This document shows positions 1 to 6,615 of a stretch of DNA of 13,347 bases, piece by piece. Both the position numbers and the translations under genes were made by a program. Each line of letters opens with the position of its first letter. Position 1 is the first letter of the stretch. The notes beneath the pieces were generated by a model. That model worked only from the letters and a program-made list of their open reading frames with translations, was not told the DNA's origin and did not search any database. This DNA is from an uncultured Collinsella sp. Its GTDB lineage: Bacteria > Actinomycetota > Coriobacteriia > Coriobacteriales > Coriobacteriaceae. The stretch spans positions 1 to 13,347 of the forward strand of contig USEK01000024.1 of the NCBI GenBank assembly GCA_900553705.1, given 5' to 3'.

Positions 1-33
1 GCATACGAGATTGCCTCTTGTCTCGTGGGCTCG
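1..33 (+). other. Nextera i7-side adapter joined to genomic DNA (artefact)
   Basis: Bases 1-11 match the end of the Illumina P7 sequence, 12-19 (TGCCTCTT) match an i7 index as it lies in the primer (reverse complement AAGAGGCA, index N711), and 20-33 match the start of the Nextera read-2 adapter. The match stops one base before the end of the index primer, and the sequence then continues as ettA. Bases 22-33 also fit the genome, because the codons for the Walker B Asp-Glu-Pro-Thr read the same there. Only about 1-21 is certainly foreign. This is a library product, probably from index-primer mispriming, not a biological element. Confidence 0.93.
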
Positions 34-1439
34 TCGAGCAGCAGCAGGTTGCCGCCCTGTTTGAGCGTGAGCGCCAGGTTCAGACGGTTGCGCTCGCCAC
101 CGGAGAGTACCCCAGCGCGCTTCTGCTGGTCCTGGCCCTTAAAGCCAAAGCTCGCCACATACGCGCGGCTGGGGACCTCGGTCTCGCCGACCATCATGTG
201 ATCCAAGCCGTCCGAGACGACCTCCCATAGGTTCTTATCGGGGTCGATGCCGGAACGGTTCTGGTCGACGTAAGAAATCTTGACAGTCTCGCCCACCTCG
301 AGCTCGCCCGAAGTCAGCGGCTCCAGGCCCACGATGGTCTTGAACAACGTGGTCTTACCGACGCCGTTGGGGCCGATGACGCCCACGATGCCGTTACGCG
401 GCAGGGTGAACGATAGGTCGTCGATGAGCACACGGCCATCGAACTCCTTGTGCAGGTGATGGGCCTCGAGCACCTTGTTGCCCAGACGCGGGCCCACAGG
501 GATGCGGATGTCGGTCCAGTCGAGCTTCTGGCTTGCGCGGGCCTCGGCCTCCATCTCCTCGTAGCGAGCCAGACGGGCCTTGTTCTTGGCCTGGCGGGCC
601 TTGGGAGAGCTGCGCACCCACTCGAGCTCGGCCTCCATACGCTTGGCGAGCTTGGCGTCGCGGTTACCCTGAGCCTCGATACGGGCGGCCTTGGTCTCCA
701 GATACGTGGAGTAGTTGCCCTTGTAGGGATAAAGGTGACCGCGGTCGACCTCGCAGATCCACTCGGCAACGTTATCCAGGAAGTAGCGATCGTGTGTGAC
801 GGCCAGAACGGCGCCCTGGTAGTTGTGCAGGAAGTGCTCGAGCCACAGGATCGATTCGGCGTCCAGGTGGTTCGTGGGCTCGTCGAGCAGCAGCAGGTCG
901 GGAGCCTCGAGCAGCAGCTTGCACAGGGCCACGCGACGGCGCTCGCCGCCGGAAAGTACGTTGACCGGCATGTCGGAATCGGGCAGCTGCAGGGCGTCCA
1001 TGGCCTGGCCGAGCTTGGAATCGATATCCCAGCCGTCGGCGGCGTCAATCTCGTCCTGGAGCTTGCCCATCTCGGCCATGAGGGCGTCCATGTCGCAATC
1101 CGGGTCGCACATCTCCTCGCCGATCTTATTGAAGCGATCAACCTTGGCGATCATATCGCCAAACGCCATGCGCACGTTCTCGATGACGGTCTTGTCGTCG
1201 TCGAGCGGCGGCTCCTGCTGCAGGATGCCCACAGTGTAGCCGGGGGTGAGCCTGGCATCGCCGTTGGAGACCTCCTCGATGCCGGCCATAATCTTGAGCA
1301 GGGTCGACTTACCCATGCCGTTGGGACCCACGACACCGATCTTGGCACCGGGGTAGAAGCTCAGGGTCACGTCGTCAAGGATTACCTTGTCGCCATGGGC
1401 CTTGCGAGCCTGATACATCTGGTAGATAAACTCTGCCAT
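22..1439 (-). CDS. ettA: Energy-dependent translational throttle protein EttA (ABC-F), C-terminus missing
   Basis: Cytoplasmic ABC-F ATPase that binds the ribosomal E site and gates entry into elongation according to the ATP/ADP state. It has no membrane domain. Visible in order: Walker A GPNGMGKST (residues 38-46), signature LSGGE (162-166), Walker B and D-loop ending DEPTNHLD (186-193), a charged linker around 250-310 with the EttA-type LEWVRSSPKARQAKNKARL stretch (P-site tRNA interaction motif), second Walker A GPNGVGKTT (356-364) and second signature LSGGE (445-449). The reading frame reaches NLLLLDEPT (464-472), then runs into adapter, so about 80-90 residues of a roughly 555-residue protein are lost. 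The linker and the second-domain text (VDQNRSGIDPDK, GETEVPSRAYV) resemble E. coli EttA more than Uup or antibiotic-resistance ABC-F proteins. An AAAGGA ribosome site precedes the ATG. An intrinsic terminator upstream separates it from the sdpRI unit, so its promoter should lie within 1440-1530, where I find no convincing one. Confidence 0.93.
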
Positions 1440-1530
1440 TTGCCTGTTTTATCCTTTCTACCTGCCGTTTTCCTATTCTTGTTTCGCTTTAGTGGAAACG
1501 AAATGAGGAAACCAGCTCTGAAACGTAACG

Positions 1531-1557
1531 AAAAAGGGGCATGGTTGCCCACACCCC
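1531..1557 (-). terminator. Intrinsic terminator after sdpI
   Basis: Read on the minus strand, GGGGTGTGG pairs with CCATGCCCC (nine pairs, two of them G-U) around a GCAA tetraloop, and five T follow directly. It lies about 65 bases beyond the sdpI stop codon and upstream of ettA, so it should end the sdpRI transcript and make ettA a separate transcription unit. Confidence 0.85.
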
Positions 1558-1623
1558 CTAATACTACCTGGGAAAAGTCCCCCAGAACATACTATGAACT
1601 GCGTACGCTAGTTTTCCGCAACC

Positions 1624-2328
1624 TTAGCGAACGACTCGCTGCGATTTACGCCACAGCAGATACGAGTAGACGTAGACGGCTCCGACCGAACCAAACGCCA
1701 GAACCGCAATCACCGCGGCGACGACCTCACTCGAAAGCACCGCACCTGCCACGCCCATCACAATCAGACCAACACCCAGCACCATAAAGCAGGCGCCGCC
1801 AAAACGCTGAGTACGGCGCCAGTTCTCGGGATCGGCAAGCGCCCAAGGTGTCTTGATACCGAGCGTATAGTTCTGCTTCACACGCGGCAAGTAGTTGCCT
1901 ACGCCGATGAGCAGCAAACCGACAACACCGGAAATCAGCACGTTAACCGAACCGACCGCCGGCACCACGCCCCAGACCGTAAGCTCTCCCAGCCAGCTTA
2001 TAGCACACATGAACAAGGTGAAGGCGATTACGAAACCCTGATAGAACTTACCCGAGGTTCGATATGCCTCACCTTTGGGGTCGATGCGCGGCACCATGCG
2101 GAACATTGCGAGAAGCGCCAGAGGCAGCACGCCGAGCGCGGAGGCCATCCAGCTAGGACCCCAACCGTCGACGGCGCCGTTCGCTCCCCAGTGCGTGGGA
2201 ATCTGCGTCGGCAAGCTCGGCATCACCATGAGGTGCGCTACGACATTGGCGACGCACAGAGCGACCAGCACAATCCACACGCGCGACGATACCCCCGTGG
2301 GGTGAATGCCCTTGTTTTCGTTATTCAT
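1624..2328 (-). CDS. sdpI: SdpI-family membrane protein (immunity/signalling type)
   Basis: Multi-pass membrane protein of 234 residues resembling Bacillus subtilis SdpI, which gives immunity to the SdpC killing factor and holds the repressor SdpR at the membrane when toxin is present. An N-terminal DUF1648-like segment (LPTQIPTHWGANGAVDGWG, about 40-58) follows a first hydrophobic helix (17-36). The SdpI hallmark is NYLPRVKQNYTLGIKTPW followed by WRRTQRFGG (about 145-182). Five to six hydrophobic stretches are visible overall. The chosen ATG overlaps the end of sdpR by eight bases and follows AAGGTGAT, implying translational coupling; a start 14 codons upstream lies inside sdpR and is less likely. 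No SdpC-like toxin gene is in the window, so immunity to a self-made toxin is not shown. The protein may defend against foreign toxins or sense envelope stress. Confidence 0.85.
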   Translation of the reverse strand: MNNENKGIHPTGVSSRVWIVLVALCVANVVAHLMVMPSLPTQIPTHWGANGAVDGWGPSWMASALGVLPLALLAMFRMVPRIDPKGEAYRTSGKFYQGFVIAFTLFMCAISWLGELTVWGVVPAVGSVNVLISGVVGLLLIGVGNYLPRVKQNYTLGIKTPWALADPENWRRTQRFGGACFMVLGVGLIVMGVAGAVLSSEVVAAVIAVLAFGSVGAVYVYSYLLWRKSQRVVR

Positions 2329-2599
2329 CCTTATCACCTTCCGTGTTTGTAAAACCCATAAACCAGCCAATCAAATCCTGCATGACGGTGGTGTTTAAGC
2401 TGTATACGATGTTTTGGCCATGGCGCTCGTCGGTCACCAACCCGGCGTTTTTGAGCGTCGCCAAGTGATGGCTCAGCGACGGCTTACTGATATCGAAATG
2501 CTCGGCAAGCTCCCCCGCCGTGCAATTGCCCTCGCGCAGCAACTCCAAAATGCGCCGCCGCGTTGGATCGGCAAGCGCCTTAAAACCCTCTCCCGGCAT
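2321..2599 (-). CDS. sdpR: ArsR-family repressor, SdpR-like
   Basis: Small winged-helix DNA-binding protein of 92 residues, matching the length of B. subtilis SdpR (90). Most of the chain is the HTH domain: FKALADPTRRRILELLREGNC at the N-terminus, then TAGELAEHFDISKPSLSHHLATLKNAGLV as the recognition region, and a C-terminal YSLNTTVMQDLIGWFMGF segment typical of SdpR. There is no cysteine/histidine cluster of the kind metal-sensing ArsR proteins use, so a metal sensor is unlikely. The start was set at the ATG at 2599 because a perfect AGGAGG lies four bases before it; the longer frame, starting six codons upstream, would translate that ribosome site. It is the first gene of the unit, overlaps sdpI by eight bases, and probably represses its own promoter at 2634-2662. 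Confidence 0.88.
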   Translation of the reverse strand: MPGEGFKALADPTRRRILELLREGNCTAGELAEHFDISKPSLSHHLATLKNAGLVTDERHGQNIVYSLNTTVMQDLIGWFMGFTNTEGDKDE

Positions 2600-2633
2600 A
2601 AGACCTCCTCTCATCATCTCTCATGACGTGCAC

Positions 2634-2671
2634 ACTATACTCGATATTTAGATGTTTGTCTAACTATCTAA
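2634..2671 (-). promoter_or_regulatory. sdpRI promoter with overlapping operator-like repeats
   Basis: On the minus strand TAGACA (2657-2662) and TATAGT (2634-2639) are separated by 17 bases, each one mismatch from the sigma-70 consensus, about 35 bases before the sdpR start. A perfect inverted repeat TTAGA-N6-TCTAA (2648-2663) covers the -35 box, and a further TCTAA half-site follows at 2667-2671, so TTAGAT (2648-2653) and ATCTAA (2666-2671) also form a six-base dyad. Symmetric sites over a promoter fit autorepression by the SdpR-like protein. The binding itself is inference. Confidence 0.68.
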
Positions 2672-2681
2672 TCTTGTACTC

Positions 2682-2717
2682 AAAAAAATAGCCGCCTCCG
2701 CGTAATGCGAAGACGGC
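2682..2717 (-). terminator. Intrinsic terminator facing the sdpRI promoter
   Basis: On the minus strand GCCGTCTTCGC (2717-2707) pairs with GCGGAGGCGGC (2701-2691) over eleven positions with two G-U pairs and a five-base loop. TATTTTTTT then follows (2690-2682). On the plus strand the two wobble pairs become mismatches and no T-run follows, so it is directed to the minus strand. No minus-strand gene is recognisable upstream of it, so what it terminates is unclear. Confidence 0.75.
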
Positions 2718-2848
2718 CACTTCTCACGCTACAAACGTGTTTTGGAGTTGGCCAACCCGCTGCAACGGGTGCCATCTGCTTCAATCTTATGCGAACCCCA
2801 ATCCCATTTCAACAAGCCCAAGGGCTCAAATGGAATCGCGATAACACC

Positions 2849-2854
2849 TATAAT
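2849..2854 (+). promoter_or_regulatory. Candidate -10 box for the tcdA-tatD unit
   Basis: A consensus TATAAT lies 44 bases before the tcdA start codon, in the 168-base divergent gap. No good -35 hexamer is seen 16-18 bases upstream, so this is a weak call based on one box. Confidence 0.4.
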
Positions 2855-2898
2855 GGCGATAGCTAAAACACGATTCGCTTCCCCATCGGAGGATGTCT

Positions 2899-3693
2899 AT
2901 GACCGAAACCGCTGCCGCTCTCGTCGAGACACGCGACACCAAGCTCGAGATCATCATGGGCCGCGAGGCACTCGATAAGCTCGCCGATGCTACGGTGTTG
3001 GTGCTCGGCTGCGGAGGCGTGGGCTCCAACTGCTGCGAGGCACTCGCCCGCGGCGGCATTGGTCATTTCGTCATTCTGGACAAGGACATCGTCGCGCCCA
3101 GCAATATCAATCGCCAGGCTATCGCCTTTCACAGCACTATCGACAAGCGCAAGGTCGATGTTATGGAAGCCATGATCCACGACATCAATCCCACCGCCAC
3201 CGTTATCAAACGCACCGAATACCTGCTGAGCGACAACATCGACGAGTTCTTCGCGAGCGTTTTGGAGCAGACGGACGGCAAGCTCGACTACGTCGTCGAC
3301 GCCATCGACACCATCTCGGCCAAGCTCACCATTGCCAAATATGCTCAGGACCACGACATTCGTTTGGTTAGCTCCATGGGCGGGGCCAACAAGCTCCATC
3401 CCGAGTGCCTCCGCTTTGCCGACATTTTCGATACGGTACGTGACCCCATGAGCCGCATCATGCGCAAAGAATGTAAGAAGCGCGGAATCAAGAGTCTGCA
3501 CGTGCTGTTTAGCTGCGAGGAATCGGTTAAGACCCAACCCCGCGACCCGTCCAACATCCACGAGCGTACCGAGTTGGGTACCGCCAGCTTTATGCCGCCC
3601 ATCATGGGTCAGATGATTGCCGGCGAGGTTATCCGCCAGATCAGCAGGCGCGGCACCGAGCGCGTACGCGCCGACGGCCAACGCCTGGACTAG
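2899..3693 (+). CDS. tcdA: tRNA threonylcarbamoyladenosine dehydratase TcdA (ThiF/E1-like)
   Basis: ATP-dependent enzyme that dehydrates t6A37 of ANN-decoding tRNAs to cyclic ct6A. The 264-residue sequence has the ThiF/E1 layout: nucleotide-binding loop VLVLGCGGVGSNCCEALAR (about 33-51), Asp61 and the NINRQ segment (69-73) of the adenylation site, then VVDAIDTISAK (132-142) and a C-terminal part with LGTASFMPPIMGQMIAGEVIR. The order and spacing match E. coli TcdA (YgdL) rather than ThiF or MoeB, and no zinc-binding CxxC pair is seen. The ATG at 2899 has GGAGG six bases upstream; an ATG two codons earlier overlaps that site and is rejected. It is the first gene of a two-gene unit with the TatD-like hydrolase, 14 bases apart, and diverges from sdpRI. 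Confidence 0.86.
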   Translation: MTETAAALVETRDTKLEIIMGREALDKLADATVLVLGCGGVGSNCCEALARGGIGHFVILDKDIVAPSNINRQAIAFHSTIDKRKVDVMEAMIHDINPTATVIKRTEYLLSDNIDEFFASVLEQTDGKLDYVVDAIDTISAKLTIAKYAQDHDIRLVSSMGGANKLHPECLRFADIFDTVRDPMSRIMRKECKKRGIKSLHVLFSCEESVKTQPRDPSNIHERTELGTASFMPPIMGQMIAGEVIRQISRRGTERVRADGQRLD

Positions 3694-3707
3694 CAGAATG
3701 TCCTGCG

Positions 3708-4490
3708 ATGGAACCGCAATTCTTTGACACGCATTGTCATCTTGATTTGATGCTCGGCCCCGATGCTGCAGCCAGTGAGTCGGCGGCGTCGGGTCTGGGG
3801 CTCTTTGACTGCGGGGTCGACCCACGCGACTTTTCGGCCGCAAACGAGCGCGCCCGTCGCCAACCAAGCATCATCGCCGGCGTTGGGCTTCACCCCTGGT
3901 GGCTCGCCGACGGCCGCTGCGGTCCCGCCGAAGTCAACCTGCTTTGCGAGTTTGCTGCCCAAGAGCGCTACATCGGCGAAGTCGGACTTGACTTTTCCGC
4001 TCGTTTTGCCTTAAGTGAGCCGCTACAAATACAGGCATTTGACTGGCTCTGCGATACACTCGTGCAGCATCCTCTTACCGGGCGAGTGATATCAATTCAC
4101 GCCGTTCGTTCAGCAGGAGCCGTACTGGACGTCCTCGAATCGCATGGACTACTCATCCCAAACCCCGACTCCCCCGCTATCATCTTCCACTGGTTTAGCG
4201 GTACTTCGGACGAACTCGTCCGCGCGCGTAATGCGGGCTGTTATTTTTCCGTGAACGAGCGGATGCTCGCCACCAAGCGCGGTCGCGAATACGCCCGACA
4301 GATCCCACTCGATCGTTTACTGCTCGAGACCGATGCGCCGGCGGAGGCAAACACAGAAACAAGCGCACAGTCGCTCATCAGATCGCTCACAAGGACCTCG
4401 ATGCGCATTGCCTCACTCAAAAACTGTGACGCTAAGCACATTGAGTCGGCAGTTTTAGCAAATGCGCGCTCTGTATTTGACCTTCGCTAA
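3708..4490 (+). CDS. TatD-family metal-dependent hydrolase (putative DNase)
   Basis: Cytoplasmic TIM-barrel hydrolase of 260 residues, the usual length for TatD/YcfH/YjjV proteins, which use two metal ions and are generally described as 3'-5' exonucleases or DNases. All expected ligands are visible: His9 and His11 in DTHCHLD, Glu91 in GEVGLDF, His131 in ISIHAV, His161 in FHWFSG and Asp209 in LLETDAP. GVGLHPWW (58-65) is also typical. It lies 14 bases after tcdA and has no clear Shine-Dalgarno, so translation may be coupled. The C-terminal third (about 213-260) is less conserved in appearance but ends normally in the helix region. The family does not fix the substrate, so I give no gene symbol. 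A link with tcdA through nucleic-acid maintenance is only contextual. Confidence 0.85.
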   Translation: MEPQFFDTHCHLDLMLGPDAAASESAASGLGLFDCGVDPRDFSAANERARRQPSIIAGVGLHPWWLADGRCGPAEVNLLCEFAAQERYIGEVGLDFSARFALSEPLQIQAFDWLCDTLVQHPLTGRVISIHAVRSAGAVLDVLESHGLLIPNPDSPAIIFHWFSGTSDELVRARNAGCYFSVNERMLATKRGREYARQIPLDRLLLETDAPAEANTETSAQSLIRSLTRTSMRIASLKNCDAKHIESAVLANARSVFDLR

Positions 4491-4495
4491 CCCCT

Positions 4496-4726
4496 GTGGG
4501 CAAAAAATGCCAAATATGAGTACTGCTACCGGAATGGATACATTACTTTTAACTTCCCAACCGCCAGAATAATCCTCGATTGTCCGCTAATTAAAGCTTT
4601 TACAGTCATTCATCCTGCGTTTTCGCAAATCTTAAACCCCTCCAGACGCTCAAATCACATCTGAAGGGGTTGATTTTGCTGCGACTAAATTAGTCACAGT
4701 ACTCATATTTGGCATTTTTTGCACAC
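4496..4726. repeat. MITE-like non-coding element with 26/30-bp terminal inverted repeats
   Basis: Bases 4500-4525 are the exact reverse complement of 4697-4722 (26/26). Extending outward gives one mismatch and three further pairs, so 30-bp arms at 4496-4525 and 4697-4726. The 171-base interior holds no credible reading frame and looks AT-richer than the surrounding genes. It contains a hairpin at 4635-4671 and a short perfect palindrome at 4683-4695 (GACTAA-A-TTAGTC). Each arm carries a run of six T pointing outward, so as RNA it would be a long stem followed by U and might end transcription from both convergent gene blocks. I see no clear target-site duplication. It may be a miniature inverted-repeat element or a genus-specific intergenic repeat. 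Confidence 0.7.
4635..4677 (+). terminator. Terminator-like hairpin downstream of tatD
   Basis: AACCCCT (4635-4641) pairs with AGGGGTT (4665-4671). An inner AGA/TCT pair is set off by a two-by-two internal loop, and GATTTT follows. It lies inside the inverted-repeat element, about 145 bases after the tatD stop. The T-run is short, so the terminator call is tentative. Confidence 0.4.
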
Positions 4727-4729
4727 CGA

Positions 4730-4761
4730 GTCCCGGGGAGGCACCCGCACCTCCCCGGGAC
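4730..4761 (-). terminator. GC-rich hairpin at the end of the Amadori operon
   Basis: GTCCCGGGGAGG (4730-4741) is a perfect 12-base inverted repeat of 4750-4761 around an eight-base loop. With a small bulge, a further CCGAG/CTCGG pairing extends the base. It begins seven bases beyond the stop codon of the kinase gene on the minus strand. No T-run follows on that strand before the inverted-repeat element, so it is a U-less terminator or an mRNA 3'-end stabiliser. Confidence 0.6.
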
Positions 4762-4768
4762 CGCTCGG

Positions 4769-5632
4769 CTATTCGACGATTGGTGCTCCGTGGCCCCAAG
4801 AACCTTCCATGCCGCACACGGTCGAGGCAAACCCGGCAGCAAAGTCGAGCGCGCGCTCGATGGCCTCGGCGCCATCCTCACCACGCTTGACGGAATCGAG
4901 ATAGCACATCAAAAACGAGGTGAGGAACGAGTCGCCCGCCCCCATGGTGTCCTTCATGTCCGTTACCGGTTTAGCCAGCTGGCGGTAATAACGCTCGCCG
5001 TCGTAAGCAATGCAGCCCTCGGCGCCCGCCGTAGCCGACACAAAACGCGGACCCAGACCCTTCACCCATGCCAGACGCTCGCGAATCTCGTCCTCGCTCG
5101 CGGCATCCGCCGCACTAAAGAAAGCGAAATCGACGTAGGGCGCAATCTGCTCGTAGTACTCGTCGGTGGAGTCGTCCGAAAAGTCAAAAGAGACCGTGAC
5201 GCCCGCAGCCTTCAACTTGGGCAGCTCGCGCTCGGTAAAGCAGTAGTTGCCCGAATGAACCACATCGAACTGCTTCATGTACGCAAGGTCAAAGCGATCG
5301 AGGACATAGCGCGCATCGCCACGGATACCGCCCTCGTTGGAGCCAAGGAAGACACGGTCACCGTCAACGACGGTCACGCGAGCCGCTCCGTTCTCGCCAA
5401 TCATCTGCTCGCACTTGTCAAGCTCGATACCCTCATCCTCGAGGCTTGCAATGACATGCTCGGCAGCGGCGTCATTGCCAAAAATGCCCATGTATGCAGA
5501 GCGTGCGGCACCGCATTTCTTGGCATAAACGGCGAAGTTCACCGCATTGCCGCCGGGATACATGGTGTGGATATGCTCGTAGCGATCGACGACGTTGTCG
5601 CCAAATCCGAGCGCGTTAACGTTAAATGCCAT
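4769..5632 (-). CDS. frlD: FrlD-like fructoselysine (Amadori compound) 6-kinase, PfkB family
   Basis: PfkB/ribokinase-family sugar kinase of 287 residues, predicted to phosphorylate the C6 hydroxyl of an imported fructosyl-amino acid. N-terminal GFGDNVVDRY (9-18) and PGGNAVNFAVYAKKCG (26-41) form the substrate side, as in FrlD, which has GDNCVD and SGGNAVNVAVY there. VSFDFSDD (147-154) and VDFAFFSA (167-174) also match FrlD. The DTMGAGDSF anion hole (228-236) carries the catalytic base Asp234. It is the last gene of the operon, 14 bases after the SIS deglycase, with a weak AAAGG ribosome site and possible coupling. The pairing with a FrlB-type deglycase and a FrlC-type epimerase makes an Amadori substrate much more likely than fructose or ribose. 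Which amino acid is attached (lysine, asparagine, other) cannot be read from the sequence. Confidence 0.82.
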   Translation of the reverse strand: MAFNVNALGFGDNVVDRYEHIHTMYPGGNAVNFAVYAKKCGAARSAYMGIFGNDAAAEHVIASLEDEGIELDKCEQMIGENGAARVTVVDGDRVFLGSNEGGIRGDARYVLDRFDLAYMKQFDVVHSGNYCFTERELPKLKAAGVTVSFDFSDDSTDEYYEQIAPYVDFAFFSAADAASEDEIRERLAWVKGLGPRFVSATAGAEGCIAYDGERYYRQLAKPVTDMKDTMGAGDSFLTSFLMCYLDSVKRGEDGAEAIERALDFAAGFASTVCGMEGSWGHGAPIVE

Positions 5633-5646
5633 GGCCTTTGCCCCTT

Positions 5647-6615
5647 CTAGTACTCGACGACGCCCATGTAGCGACGGAAATCGGGATCATGGTCAAACAC
5701 CTTGCCGCGTGCGGCACGCAGCTCGCAGTTCATGGCGTAGAACAGCACCGGGTCCAGATAGGCACGGACGCTCGCCGGCACGGCTTCCATACCGTACTCC
5801 TTGGCATCGAGCACCATCAGCGTATCGGTATGCGTCTTAAGGAACGCCAGGGCGCGCTCGTCCATAGCACGGCACTCGCTGGAGCCCATCTGCAGGAAGT
5901 AAAAAACGCCATCCTGAGTAGCCTCGAAGGGGCCATGGAAGTACTCGGCAGAGTGGATGTAGCTGCAGTGCTGCCACTGCATCTCCATAAGAGAGCAGAT
6001 AGCGAAACCGTAGGTCTGGCTAAAGTTGGGACCGCTGCCCAGAATATAGAAGAACTCGTGCTCCTGGCAAAGCTTGGCAAAGCGATCACCCAGCTCGGCA
6101 TTTACCTTCTCGCGTGCCGGGGGAAGAATCTTATCCATCTCGGCAATACCGGCATACATATCGGCAAGATCGGCGTAGCCCTCCTGCTGATCGAGCAGCT
6201 CGGCCGCAAGCGACAGCGAAATGCCAGCGGGGACCTCGGCCTGCGGCACGCCCTCGCCCCACGGGTAGACCCACGTGGTCCACTTGCCGGAGTCAATCTT
6301 GGATCCAGCGTTGTCGGTCTGGGCGATCACCGTAGCGCCGGCAGCAAGGGCAATCTCACAGCCCTCGACGACCTCGGGGGTGTTGCCACTGTGGCTGCAA
6401 GCAATGACCAGGGATTTCTCACCCAAGCGGCGCGGGCGCATGATATCAAACTCGCGAGCCGTATAGATATACGAAGTGAAGGTGGTTGCCTCGCGCTGCA
6501 GAAGCTCATGAGCCGGGATCAAATCGATCATGGAGCCACCGCAAGCAATCCAGTAGACGCTGTCGAACTTGCCCTTCTCGGCAATTGCCTCTTTGATCAG
6601 GTCGTGTGCGTTCAT
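5647..6615 (-). CDS. frlB: FrlB/FraB-like glucoselysine/fructoselysine 6-phosphate deglycase (SIS domain)
   Basis: Two-SIS-domain sugar isomerase-type enzyme of 322 residues, predicted to cleave a 6-phosphofructosyl-amino acid to glucose 6-phosphate plus the free amino acid. Visible: VYWIACGGS (about 20-28) opening the first SIS domain, sugar-phosphate motif CSHSGNTPE (73-81), second SIS domain from GSGPNFSQ (193 on), and HSAEYFHGPFE (221-231). In that last motif Glu224 and His227 correspond to the Glu/His region used by FrlB/FraB deglycases. The C-terminus DHDPDFRRYMGVVEY matches the FrlB ending (DHNPDERRYYGG then VEY). Unlike GlmS, there is no glutaminase domain. The ATG at 6615 has AAAGGA about eight bases upstream; a start 11 codons earlier lacks a ribosome site. 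It follows the epimerase by 62 bases and precedes the kinase by 14. Confidence 0.85.
   Translation of the reverse strand: MNAHDLIKEAIAEKGKFDSVYWIACGGSMIDLIPAHELLQREATTFTSYIYTAREFDIMRPRRLGEKSLVIACSHSGNTPEVVEGCEIALAAGATVIAQTDNAGSKIDSGKWTTWVYPWGEGVPQAEVPAGISLSLAAELLDQQEGYADLADMYAGIAEMDKILPPAREKVNAELGDRFAKLCQEHEFFYILGSGPNFSQTYGFAICSLMEMQWQHCSYIHSAEYFHGPFEATQDGVFYFLQMGSSECRAMDERALAFLKTHTDTLMVLDAKEYGMEAVPASVRAYLDPVLFYAMNCELRAARGKVFDHDPDFRRYMGVVEY

Noticed and set aside
22..48. 27-base direct repeat with 872-898
   Set aside because: Both copies encode the leucine-rich Walker B stretch of the two ABC domains of one protein, so the likeness is coding constraint plus the adapter overlap, not a separate repeat element.
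450..1787. Long plus-strand open frame (445 codons)
   Set aside because: It is antisense to ettA and runs into the 3' end of sdpI; its protein has no recognisable domain, while the opposite strand encodes all ABC-F motifs. GC-rich codon bias opens such shadow frames.
2742..2978. Plus-strand 78-codon frame before tcdA
   Set aside because: It overlaps the tcdA start in another frame, has no ribosome site or recognisable domain, and crosses the candidate promoter.
2899..3693. ThiF or MoeB identity for the E1-like gene
   Set aside because: The CxxC zinc pairs typical of ThiF/MoeB are absent, no thiamine or molybdopterin genes are nearby, and the C-terminal part matches TcdA.
4496..4726. CRISPR or tRNA-like structure in the tatD-frlD gap
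   Set aside because: There is only one pair of inverted arms, no regularly spaced direct repeats, and no cloverleaf or CCA-type end.
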